From positions 31,095,258-31,159,257 of the forward strand of contig NC_061863.1 in NCBI RefSeq assembly GCF_907164915.1: a stretch of DNA of 64,000 nt, given 5' to 3'. The notes beneath the pieces were generated by a model that did no database searches, was not told where the DNA came from, and was given only the letters and a program-made list of their open reading frames with translations. Shown here one piece after another: positions 14,068 to 24,568 of this stretch (position 1 is the first letter of the stretch; each line of letters opens with the position of its first letter). The position numbers were made by a program, and so were the translations under genes. The DNA is from Impatiens glandulifera. Its lineage: Eukaryota; Streptophyta; Magnoliopsida; Ericales; Balsaminaceae.

Positions 14068-14538
14068 ATGAGTTTGGATAAATGATTATATATATATATA
14101 TATATATAGTTAATAAGTTTATAGATCAAAATGCACATTAAAATCAGTTTTTTTAACCCCTAAAATGAGCTTCGCCCAAGGTGGCGAAATATGAAATAGC
14201 CAATCAATCGATAGTTTGCTTGGAGTAGTGGGAAAGGGGCTCTGATCAGGGTTTGTTTGGTAATGATTTCTAGATAATCACAACTTGTTGAATGAGCTGA
14301 GTATCGCTCAATCTGAAGAGAATGAATCAAACAAACAAACAAAAATAGAAGAAACATAATACCACCATCCAAGGACACAATCTACAAGATAACGGATCAC
14401 TTTGTTGAGTGCACACAACAAAAGGCATCTTCATCATCATGTTAATCAAAAGAAAGGACTCTTATACAACAATAATAGTATATAACTTATTTCACCTTGA
14501 TAAACTTTTTCTTTCACTGGTACAGGTATGAAGTGTTA
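13677..14538. other. AT-rich downstream flank of the synaptotagmin gene
   Basis: Contains TA-rich simple sequence (about 13995-14110) and, on the minus strand, the probable 3' untranslated region of the adjacent synaptotagmin gene immediately left of its stop codon at 14539. No other gene is recognised. The polyadenylation site cannot be fixed from sequence alone. Confidence 0.5.
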
Positions 14539-17500
14539 TTAGGATGAAGTTCTCCACTGCAACTCAATCTGAATTCGGCCATTCTTTGAATCTATGAGAT
14601 GATACTTCTCATTGATACGTTTATTGCTTACAACATCTGCCAGATTGATATCAACATATCCTAGAGTTTCCTGATGCACGTCATAAAACAGAAGAATATA
14701 TCATGAATTCTAAATTCACCTCCAACAACTTGCAATGAAGATGGAAGAAGATGTTTTCCCAAAAAAAGAAGATGGAAGAAGATGACCACAATATGCAATC
14801 CCACCATCAACTCACACAAACCATTTTATCCAACTAAAAATCTAGGGTTCCAAACCTTGGGGTGTAGTAGTCCAATCCTTGATGAAGTACTAACAACTTC
14901 CACATGTATCCTATCATTAATGGGAGCCTCATCAAGTACAAAGTGAAATTCCTCTTCCCATCTTGGATCTCTATTTTTCTTTACATACTGCATAAATATA
15001 TATATATATATCATATATATTTATTTGCCTGAAAAGTTGCTACAATGATATTCTGTAGAATACTCTTCGACCTGATTGCAATAAAAAAAATTACCTTAGT
15101 TTTCTTCTCCTCTCCTCTGAAAATGATTCGTGCGTATGGATTCGTATGATACTTTCCTTCAACATCTAGTGCCTCGTGAACTTTGATCACAAGCATGCCT
15201 CCATTAGCCGGAGTACCATCAGGTGCTTTGACTACTTCAGAAGAACCTTCATCTTTTGCCATATCCTCCTCTTTGAAAGCTTTGTAAGTGAGCTCCACCT
15301 CAAGCTGGCCCCTAGACTTGTCATTTTGGGCATCTTCAGTATTCATATTTTTCAACAGGTCAAGAGTTAAAACTGTCTTTTCCTCAGGCTTAAGTTCTCT
15401 CAATGGGACTACATTCATACCCATCTTGTCATGTTTTCCAACCTGTAACGAGGAATGACAGCTTGAGACATCCATGCACGGAGAGCAAATAGTGAAATTA
15501 TTTGTGCTTGTTTGAGGCAGGTTTATTTGTTATTGTTGGATGAAAAGGTGGATTTTTTTTAAATGTAAATTAAAGGCTAATTGGTAAATGAATTGATTGA
15601 TGAATGATGATGGGATAAGGGCTTCATCAAGCATTTAACATCTACCTGCTCCCAATCGTAAACAAGAATTTCCAAAGCTTGGGTATTGGGATTCTTTACA
15701 ACCATATTAAATTCCTCATTCCATTCCGGGTTCAGATTCCGATGCTTCACAGTAGTTTTCTTTGATGGTAGCTTACTCTCTGTCAGCTTTAACTTACAAT
15801 AAGGGTCTGAACCACCAAGCAAATCTTTCTTTCTTAGCTTCATGGCTTTCAAAACCTTCACATGGAGAATCCCCACTGGTCTTTGCATGGCTCTGTGAAA
15901 TCGAAGTAACCATTCAAAGGAAACTCAAAAATCTGGTATGGCTACACAAGAAGGGAAGAGATGTAGAATATATTTTACAAAGTTAGAAAGAACTCACTGA
16001 TTTGGATCCAAAATTGGTACTTCTAGTGTCCTAGGCCACAGATACATGCTTGAGACCTGGTCTTTGATAAGTTCCTGCACAAATGTGTGTACAGATAAAC
16101 CAATTTGGAATAATCTAATTAATCCTTATCATAATCAATTAATCCTTATCATAATCTACTAATACTATTCAAATTTGGACCACATGTCAGCTTCGAATTG
16201 GCCTGTTCACATTAGAAATATCTTTTTTATGACCCTCCAACTTTAATCCAGGAACTTTCAATGAGAATCTAACCTGGCCTGCTGGTGGTACACCCTAAAT
16301 CCAAGCCTCTTGTCATCTCAACTACCCTCGGTGTGTGCCCCATGGCTCAAAACTACATTATGCCTTTTCAATATTCTCGTTAAGTAACGATTCTAGTTTT
16401 GCATTGCTTCTAAGAAATTATTAGCTGGAATTAACTGGGGCTCATTAATGTTAATTCAGGTAAGTTATCTTTTTAGTATCAAATATTTTAAGATGTTGGC
16501 ATTAGAAGCACCAATCTCAAAGTAAAAAGGCCAAAGGTATATCTAACATATAAGTGAACCATATATTTCTGCAGCACACCATCTATAAATTCATGAAAAT
16601 CTAGATCAAACCAATTCCTCTTTTCCAAATGATATCGCTAACGACTAACATCTGTTCTACCTGAACAAATCTGTAGAGTCCAGGTATTGCCATGAGATCA
16701 GCTCCAAACAGCTTCAGTCCAAAGTCCACATGTGGCTGCATCAACACAAATTTGACATATGAAACTTAATTAGGGCCTTGTTCGTTTGGGGTTATTCAAA
16801 TAACTATAGCCCAAAACTATCATACCACTCCTCTCTTCCATCACATCATTCAATTCATTACCCAAAATACTAAAATACCCTCTATTTTAAATTATTATTT
16901 TTTATTTCATCATTATATATTAAAACCCTTTATTTTTCATTTCCTCAAAATCATCACTCATCATTATTTTTCAAATAAGCAGGTTATTTTTGGATAACCC
17001 CAATCCTAACAACCCCTGGGTAAATATCTTTGATTATATAAAATCAACGAAATATACCATACTAGTAGAGGAGTTTTCAGATAACAAAAAAGACAGGGAA
17101 GCTAAAAAGACTCAGGAAAGGGTAAATGAATGAATCGGTCAATTTCTCACAGAAAAGAATTGAGTCGAACCTTTTCCATGAGTGACATATAGATTTTAGA
17201 AAAACAAGGAAAGTTTGGAACTAATGGCTTCAGGGTTATACGTGGCACCGTAAAAATTTGCAAATCCACCACCTGGGAATAAGAAGAGAATAGCACGTTT
17301 TTAATAAGACATAATTGCATATTAGTATGTGCATTTAGAGCATTAACAACAAAATTCCTTACAACACCTGAATTGTAGCTTTGAGGCCAAATGCTTTGAC
17401 ACCAAGCTTGACATTAGGATTTCCAGCCCATTTCATGGATGGTTCCATTATAAGCTCATGTTCATCAGTAACATAGACCTTCATACCTGAAAATAATGAT

Positions 17501-18248
17501 GATATCTATGGAGTCAAGCCCAACAAAAGAAATGAGATGAATGATTGATATAAACATAGGCTCAATTATGCAAAATCAATGAAAAGAGAGAGGTTCCATT
17601 TAACCTTGAAATGTTGGAGGTAGGGAACCCAGAGTAAATGTTTCGAACTCCACAGAATTGATCTTATACTTTGGAATTTCTTCCGCAATAATTGGCTTAG
17701 CAATACTAATTGCAGTCTTACATATTGCCTATGAGAAACAAAAAGAATCTAAAGATGTGAAATGAAGGTTAGGTGCCACAATCAAAATTTAGTTCAAGTA
17801 CCTTGTCCAAATACGGCCACATGTATTCAAGGAACTTGTTTAGCCAGTCAATCTTTGTAAGAACAATGACAGCAAGTAGTAATAAGAGTCAGTAATTAAA
17901 TTCACTGAAATTCAAATAAAAGCAATTATTGATTGGTACAATGAAATCCATACACGATCATAGTCTGGATTTTTCACCCAAAATGGTATCTCTGGAAGAA
18001 GGTCCTGCAATGTTTTGGAATCCTGCTCAACCAAAGGCCGGATAACTGGATCCTGAGCACGAACAACAGAAATCATGATTTCCTTTATTTTTTTCAGATT
18101 CAAAATGAGATGTAAGAGACAGGGATATAGGGCAGACCTCGACGTCGGTAGGCTGGAAGTAGATGAAGAAATAGTATCCGATCATAAGTCCGGCAGAGAC
18201 GCCAACACCGAACCCAGTAAAACCCATTAAGGTGCTAACGAAAGGCAT
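14539..18248 (-). CDS. SYT2: Synaptotagmin SYT2-like, 12 exons, complete (538 aa)
   Basis: Plant synaptotagmins tether the ER to the plasma membrane or other membranes and bind lipids, in part with calcium. Exons (minus strand): 18248-18138, 18052-17954, 17852-17802, 17728-17605, 17486-17368, 17272-17171, 16735-16661, 16074-15998, 15892-15646, 15442-15095, 14987-14856, 14670-14539. All introns are GT-AG and phases join without a gap. Order: N-terminal hydrophobic hairpin or anchor (about residues 2-31), SMP lipid-transfer domain (about 68-250), C2A (about 257-340) and C2B (about 416-510). C2A keeps the loop acids (D276, D282, D332, D340). C2B lacks them (GKYHTNP in loop 1, STSSRIGLL in loop 3), as known for the family. 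The start is the ATG at 18248. Motifs such as TDVEDP, GKHDKMGMNV and the C-terminal IQIELQWR fit SYT2 better than SYT1, from memory of the Arabidopsis proteins. Confidence 0.95.
16773..17016. mobile_element. Small inverted-repeat MITE in synaptotagmin intron 6 (Tourist-like candidate)
   Basis: The left end GGGCCTTGTTCG plus GGGGTTATTCAAATAAC is mirrored at the right end, whose reverse complement reads GGGGTTGTTAGG plus GGGGTTATCCAAAAATAAC. The left flank is TTA; TAA lies 4 bases beyond the right end, close to but not exactly the 3-bp TTA/TAA duplication of PIF/Harbinger (Tourist) elements. Total about 244 bp, no coding. It lies inside a 435-bp intron and does not disturb the splice sites. Confidence 0.5.
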
Positions 18249-18965
18249 CACTGAGCTGACGAAATCTACTGGGATCTGCTTATAGCTCCAATTCGAGACC
18301 TGGCAGGTAGAAATATATATAAGTAATGGAAAGTTGTCAAAGTAATCAAATGGATTGCAGCAAGTTAGAGGGTCGGGAATGAATCACACTTGCTTGATTC
18401 TTTGCCAAAGTGATGAAGAAAACTCTGCAAGACGATAACTTTGATGCTTCCGAAGATTAAACAAATTTTGAATTGAGTGATATTGTATTCAAATTTTATT
18501 TTTTATTTTTTTCTAACAACAAAAATAATAATCTTACAATAAAATAAACTGCCACTTGGCAACATCACGGTCTATGAACGTATGAAGAAAAATCACACGC
18601 ATTGACAAGCTGTGAATGACTTATCTTTCACCGCTTGACCTCTTACAGCTCGTTTGTTTGAGTAAATGTTTTTTTTTTTTTTTAAATAATAAGAGTAGCG
18701 AAAACAAGACCACGAATCTAACATAACCAACCATTTGAATTCTTTTAATTTTATATTTTGTTTCTATTTTCCTCACATTCTTTCACTCTTCTCTTCGGGT
18801 CCCTCTTCGACGTCTCTTCAATTCCCTCTTAGTCTACAGCGAATCATCTACACAGAATCTGCCTTATTTATTCGGCGAAACCTCTAAATCTTATTCAGCA
18901 TCTTCTTCTTCCTTCTTCGTGAGTTAGCAATTTCGGCGGCGTCTTCCTTAACTTAAAAGTTTGAA
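18249..18965. promoter_or_regulatory. Shared upstream region between SYT2-like gene and an orphan + strand gene start
   Basis: On the minus strand, an AG at about 18302 (CTGCCAG then GTCTCG) just above the ATG suggests a 5' UTR intron; this is a guess from splice consensus. On the + strand, 18775-18960 is pyrimidine-rich (repeated TTCTTC/CTCTTC words), like the Y-patch and 5' leaders of plant genes, and leads to the ATG at 18966. No TATA box can be assigned with confidence. A T-run lies at about 18669-18683. Confidence 0.4.
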
Positions 18966-19088
18966 ATGGCAAGTCTATTCTGCCTACTTTTTGTTTTCGT
19001 TTTTTCGTTTCTAAACCTATGTTTCTTCGTCTTTGTTTCAGGAGAAGCTTATTCCTGCATCCACCAAATCATGAAGATGAAATTCTAA
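18966..19088 (+). CDS. Orphan 5' gene end or small secreted peptide (40 codons), unrecognised
   Basis: The ATG follows a leader that looks like a real plant 5' UTR. Read straight through, the frame gives 40 residues with a strong hydrophobic N-terminus (MASLFCLLFVFVFSFLN...) resembling a signal peptide, then a short polar tail. Alternatively, ATG|GCAAGT could be a rare GC-AG intron donor with the acceptor TTTCAG at 19037-19042, leaving a second exon that begins GAGAAGCTT and reaches a stop after 11 codons. In either case the reading ends just before repeat DNA, so this may be the severed front of a gene cut off by the retrotransposon fragment at 19150. No function is assigned. Confidence 0.25.
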   Translation: MASLFCLLFVFVFSFLNLCFFVFVSGEAYSCIHQIMKMKF

Positions 19089-19149
19089 TATATTGTATGC
19101 TTGTTTGATATTTTGATCCCGATATAGTTTATGCTTGCTTGATATTTTG

Positions 19150-20790
19150 ATCCTGATATAAGACCCTGAGTTGGACCAATCGGTCCGGACTAAAATGCCT
19201 TAGTCGAGGTGTTAAGGATTCTCTGTCTTTGGCTAAGATTTATCGTTCGGAGTATAAAAATCATTGGTCCGAGGTTAGCCTTGGGTTAAGTTCATCTGTC
19301 TTAGGTTTTAGGAATTCTCGACCGGGGTCGGAATTTCTCAGTCCTAGGTTATACCTTTTGGTCGGACCTCTCGGTCCCGGTGAAAGTCATCGGTCCTATG
19401 TTTGGAGGTTCTCAGTCCTAAGTATGACTTCTCGGTTCTAGGTGGAAGTCATCGATCCTAGGTTTAAAGGTTCTTAGTCCTTAGTCCTAGGTCTGACTTC
19501 TTGGTCCTGTGTGGAAGTCATCACTCCTAGGTTCTGAGGTTCTCGGTCCTAGGTGGAAGTCATCGGTCCTAGGTTTAGAGGTTCTCGGTCCTATGTATAA
19601 CCTCACGGTCGGACCTCTCGATCCTAGGTGAAAGGCATCGGTCCTAGGTTCGGAGGTTCTCGGTCATAGGTCTGACCTATCGATCAGATGTAAAAATCCT
19701 CAACGGACCTCTCGGTCCTAGCTGAAGAACATCGGTTGTATTTCTCGTTCATCGATGAAGAACATCGGTCGGACCTAGGTTAAGTTTTTCGGTCGGACCT
19801 CTCGATCATAGGCTAACAAGCCTCGGTCCTCAAGAACATCAAAATTGCAGGTTTTGCAATTTTGATGGGGGCTTGGATTTTTCGATCCAAGGACTTGGGT
19901 AGCTTCAAAAACCTCTAAAGAATATTTAGATCATCATCCCAAGGTATCAATCGACATTGACGATGATCAATTTGTTCATAACAGTTTGTAGCCAAAAATC
20001 GGGTTTTTAGTTTTAAAGGTTTTTTAGGTGAAATGAGCTAGCCAATAGCTTCCTTATACCTCATATGCTTAATTGGTACTAAAACAAGAACACTGGTTGT
20101 TCATTTGGACCAATTAAAGACTCAAAAACTCCAATTATTTTGAATATTTTGATTTTGATCAAACATGATCGAGATGGATCAAACATGATCCAAATAAGTA
20201 CCTAACATCATTATAATCATGTTGGGAAGCTTTATGAGATGTGATCCATGAGAATTAACCCCAAAACAACATACATTTTTTTAATTTTTTAATTCAAATT
20301 TGGATTTTTCTGTTTATGGTTGATTGATTGATTCTAACCTAAACAGATAGCTTAAAAATGATCTTAAGATTAATTTTCAATCCTAAAATTCAACAATCAG
20401 ACATCATACAAACTTGAAAACTAAAATATAAAAATTTCAAATTCAAACTAGAGGAAAATGAATTAATGGATGATTGGAAGTTTATCAAGGATTGAAGAAC
20501 ACTCCTTAGACCTTAAGGATACTTTTGGGATGCTTGGATCCAATCTTTAGAGCCTTATACATAATTTTTGAAAATCTAGAACCTTTGAGCTTTCATGGAG
20601 GATTTTCGAAATTCATTGATTCTAGGTTTGAGATGTTGTCTCTTGGTTTCAGATTTGTTTAGACTTTAGAGAGGCTATTTATATTCTCCCGAAGTCGGTT
20701 GAATGACTCAAGTGGATTGAATTAACCAAAAGACATTAATAGTGTTTTTAGTGTTCTTCATCCCACTTGCTGGAATAGGTAGTAATGCCT
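19150..20790 (-). repeat. Inverted LTR fragment of the Tat/Ogre-type gypsy family, with internal degenerate tandem repeats
   Basis: The reverse complement of this block matches 50625-52010 in order: a segment containing TCCAGCAAGTGGGATGAAGA, a TATAAATAGCC promoter box, a unique middle, then a run of short degenerate repeats built on GGTCCTAGGT/ACCTAGGACC words (19150-19830). At 50.2-52.7 kb the same sequence precedes a primer-binding-like site and gypsy coding remains, so it is LTR sequence. Both ends are truncated here and no internal region is attached. Immediately before it, 19098-19160 holds a short tandem duplication (TTGATATTTTGATCC twice). Confidence 0.7.
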
Positions 20791-20804
20791 CAAAAATCCA
20801 TTTA

Positions 20805-21945
20805 CTCTCACATATATATCCAAATTAAGACACTTTAAAAATTAAGCATCATTATATATATAGATTAGTTAGTTAAAAAGTTCAACTTATATTTTTAAAA
20901 TGTCCCGCGTTCATTAAATTTGGTGTTAAATTTAAAATATAAAGTGTTATTAGCCTAGTTGGTTAAAGGGTTGTACTTGTTTTGTTAGGTTGCAAGTTTG
21001 AACCATACATATAGCATTTTTAATTTTATTTTTAACAGTTTTAAGTTTATGAGCGGGTCAACCCACAATCCGACCCAAATATCCATTTACTCTCACATAA
21101 ATATCCAAATTAATCACAGTTCTCAACCCGGTAATCCGGACACTTTAAAAATTAAGCATCATTATATATATATATATATTAGTTAGTTAAAAAGTTGAAC
21201 TCATATTTTTAAAATATCACGCGTTTATCAAATTTGGTGTTGAAATATCCAAATTAATCACAGTTCTCGACCCGGCAATCCAAACACTTTACAAATTAAG
21301 CATCATTATATATATATATATATAGATTAGTTAGTTAAAAAGTTGAACTCATTTTTTTAAATGTCCCGCGTTACTCAAATTTGGTGTTGAATTTAAAATG
21401 TAAAGTGTTATTAGCCTAGTTGGTTAAAGGATTATACTTGTTTTGTTAGGTTGCAAGTTTGAACCATACTTATAACATTTTTAACTTTATTTTTAACCGT
21501 TTTAAGTTTATGGGCGGGTCAACCCACAATCCGACCAAGTATCCATTTACTCTCACATATATATCCAAATTAACCACAGCTCTCGACTCGGCAATCCGAA
21601 CACTTTAAAAATTAAGCATCATTATATATATAGATTAGTTAGTTAAAAAGTTCAACTTATATTTTTAAAATGTCTCGCGTTCATCAAATTTGGTGTTGAA
21701 TTTAAAATATAAAGTGTTATTAGTCTAGTTGGTTAAATGGTTGTACTTGTTTTGTTAGGTTGCAAGTTCGAATCATATCTATAGTATTTTTAATTTTATT
21801 TTTAACCGTTTTAAGTTTATAAGCGGGTCAACCCTCAATCCGACCCAAGTGTCCATTTACTCTCACATATATATTCAAATTAACCATAGTTCTCGACCCG
21901 GCAATCCGGACACTTTTAAAATTAAGCATCATTATATATATAGAT
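20805..21945 (+). repeat. Tandem array, about 310-bp unit, carrying tRNA-like A and B boxes
   Basis: Unit starts recur near 20806, 21088, 21240, 21548 and 21860 (marked by CTCTCACATATATATCCAAA and GACCCGGCAATCCGGACAC). Full units are about 305-312 bp; the second is shortened to about 150 bp and the last is partial. Three units contain a tRNA-like segment: A box TAGCCTAGTTGG at 20951, 21412 and 21721 (the last reads TAGTCTAGTTGG), and B box GGTTGCAAGTTTGAACC at 20988, 21449 and 21759 (the last reads ...GTTCGAATC). That spacing is what RNA polymerase III promoters of tRNA-derived SINEs show. No cloverleaf tRNA is evident. Confidence 0.75.
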
Positions 21946-22446
21946 AAGTATCCTTCAATTATTTTTAATTTTTTAAGCTAAGAGTTAATTCATTGAGAGT
22001 GAAAATAGAATAACGAGAGATAGATAAGAGAAAACATGCTATATTCTATCCACCCACTCTAATCATTATAATTAACTTGAAAATAATGTAAACAACCAAA
22101 TATAGTACTTTCAAGGAAAAATGTTTAATTTCTAATTTTAATCATCCACTCTAATATTTTTTTTTTGCTAAAGAATGAAATGGAATTTTGAAAAGGAATA
22201 ACATAATTTTGATTAACTTGAAAAAATAAAATAATTTATATTTTATTTATTTTTAAAAAAATTAATAAAGTGATTTTAAGTAATTTCCTCGGTCTCGGTC
22301 TCTCCCTTTCCACTTTTTTATTTTACTGGTCTGTTTTCAACAACCATATTTTAAATTTTCATTATTATGTTCTAATTTTTGTAGAGATAATATGTGATGC
22401 ATGAGTTGATTGAAAATAAAAAAATATTTATTTCATTGACACGTCA
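21946..22446. other. AT-rich spacer, no gene seen
   Basis: Between the tandem array and the MULE the sequence is AT-rich, with no open frame of recognisable content and no clear repeat structure. Confidence 0.5.
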
Positions 22447-22455
22447 TATTTTACC

Positions 22456-24386
22456 GGGAAATTTGACGAAATGACCCTAAAGATTGAGATATTTGCATCC
22501 GTGGTCACCCGCTAATTTATATTGCTTTGATGACCAATTTATTTTTTTTGGACGAAAATACCCTTATCGTGTAACGCAAAAGAATTTCGCGTTTCGCGAA
22601 TTGGAAAAGTTTTTATATAAATACTCAATTTTTTTCACTTTTTCATTTCCTTTCTCTCTTTTCTCTCTCTACTCGTTGTTCTCTCTTAGAGGCGGGGGCA
22701 GTTGGAGCGGCGGAACAAATCATACAGATCGATACCGTTATAATATCATGTGTTCATCATACAGATCAATATGTTCTTGTTTCCATCATCTTCATTTCAA
22801 AATCCTAAATTGATTTATATTCTTTTTTTCATCATCTTCATTTCAAAACCCTAAAACGATTTATTTTATTATTATTTCCATTATCTTCATTTCAAACCCT
22901 AAATCGATTTATGTTTTTATTTGCATTATCTTAATGTGAAACCCTAAAATCAATTTATGTTTTTATTATTCATATTGGTTCATATTTTGTTCATTTTTTT
23001 TTTCATATTGGTTTCATATTTGATGAGACTTCACGTTTCGCGAAGGGCTTTACGTTTCGCGAAGGGCTTCACATTTCGCGAAGGACTTCATGTTTCGCGA
23101 AGGGTCTTCACGTTTCGCGATAGGCCTTCACGTGAAGCGTTTCATTTGATGCTCATATAAATTCATATAAGCATTTATGCCTCATAAATTTTCCCCTGAT
23201 ACATTACTAATTCAAATTAGTTGTCTACTCGAATTAATATTGGATCATTCCTTTGAAAATATTTCAATGGTTTATTGCCTCATAAAATCTTATTTGTATA
23301 TGCCTCCACCATCCAAATGTTTCTCAGTTTATCTTGCAAGGGAAATAACTTCACCAGTTCATGTGAAGGTATTACAAGAACGAGGTGAAAGTACATCTCG
23401 TCATGGACGAGCTACATTTTTAGTGTTACTATTTCAAGTATTCTATGAATTGGAAAGCAAAAGCTACTCATCAATGTTAGATTTGGATGTCCAATCTTAA
23501 AAGTGATTGACTATATACTTCAACTCTTGGGGGAGGATAAGATGAAATGCCATATATTTTCGCTAAGTTATCATGTATGACCCAAGGACCACTTCGATAT
23601 GTAGATTCTCTAATGAATGACTTGAGAATATCTCTGGTAAAAGGCAGCTTTCTTCTTATTAAAACTTCTTCATTAACAATGTCATTAACAATGTCATTAA
23701 CAATGTCATTAACAACTGTCTTTTTATCTTTATCCAGCCATTTTACTTCATATTCAACTTTTCCATCTACATCAAGAACTTTCAATATTTTGCACGGATA
23801 TACCCGGTTGTTCGTCTTTCCCAACAACTCGATGCCTTCTAATAAAGACAATATTATAGCAAATTTTGAGGAAAGAATCATAAAGGGGGGAAGAATATCA
23901 ATAATCCATGAATATCTCTTTGGTGAACCTAACTTGATACACAAACTCCTAGGGCTTTAGATCATTGGGCGTTTCAACCAAAGGAAACAGTTTCACTTAA
24001 AAGGCCGGGAAGGCCCTTCGCGAAACGGGAAGGCGTTTCGAATTTTCCCTAAAGTGGAACCGAATCAGAGCATTATTAACTGCAAATATCATCATCGACA
24101 AGATGAACAATAAGATAAATAATAAGAAAATCTCATGGTTTAGGGTTTGAAGATTAATATAATGAATATAAGAACATAAATCGATTCAATCACTTGATAT
24201 TAGAACGGATTTTCGTCATAAGAGAGAGAAGAGAGAGAAGAGAGAGAAAAGAGAGAAAGAAAAATGACTAAATGAAAAAAATTTAAATATTTATATAAAA
24301 AAATCAGTCGTAAAGTCCAAGTTAGACGATTTTTATTAAGAAATGATCACGGATATAAATAAGTTATTCTTTTCATCAAATTTCAC
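22456..24386. mobile_element. Pack-MULE: Mutator-like element with captured gene fragment and 9-bp TSD
   Basis: The left terminus GGGAAATTTGACG matches the reverse complement of the right terminus (GTGAAATTTGATG), and similarity continues inward for several hundred bases as long imperfect inverted arms. The flanks carry TATTTTACC at 22447-22455 and again at 24387-24395, a perfect 9-bp duplication, the hallmark of Mutator-like elements. The arms hold several AAACCCTAAA units and, at 23029-23138, a tandem array of about 19 bp built on TTCACGTTTCGCGAAGGGC. There is no transposase. The middle (about 23160-23990) carries a host gene fragment on the minus strand and an unrecognised + strand frame at 23177-23500. 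Confidence 0.87.
23477..23944 (-). pseudogene. Captured fragment of a DDT/WAC-domain chromatin protein gene
   Basis: A 155-codon open frame includes LLGKTNNRVYPCKILKV, then YEVKWLDKDKK and RRKLPFTRDILKSFIRES, followed by PWVIHDNLAKIYGIS. From memory this resembles the WAC/Acf1-type region of plant DDT-domain proteins, which act in chromatin-remodelling complexes; I could not search to confirm. The coding-like part is about residues 40-135; the ends look like junk joined by the capture. A 12-bp unit is repeated in frame (positions 23671-23706 plus a variant copy), giving a VNDI repeat. Lying inside a MULE, it is best read as a transduplicated fragment, not an independent gene. Confidence 0.6.
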
Positions 24387-24568
24387 TATTTTACCAACAA
24401 AATCCAAATATATCATTACTTCGAGTAAATATTAATACAAGATATTTTTATTTTTTTTATTTTTTATTTTCTGGCTAGAAATAATACAAGAATTAGAAAG
24501 AGCTCTACATCGAGAAATCAGAAAACTACAAATCAAAATCCAATTCCTACCCCCTTCCATTGGATTCG

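Noticed and set aside
22484..22813. 109-codon + strand frame at the left end of the Pack-MULE
   Set aside because: Falls in the terminal inverted arm, with low-complexity Phe/Ser sequence; not a captured gene.
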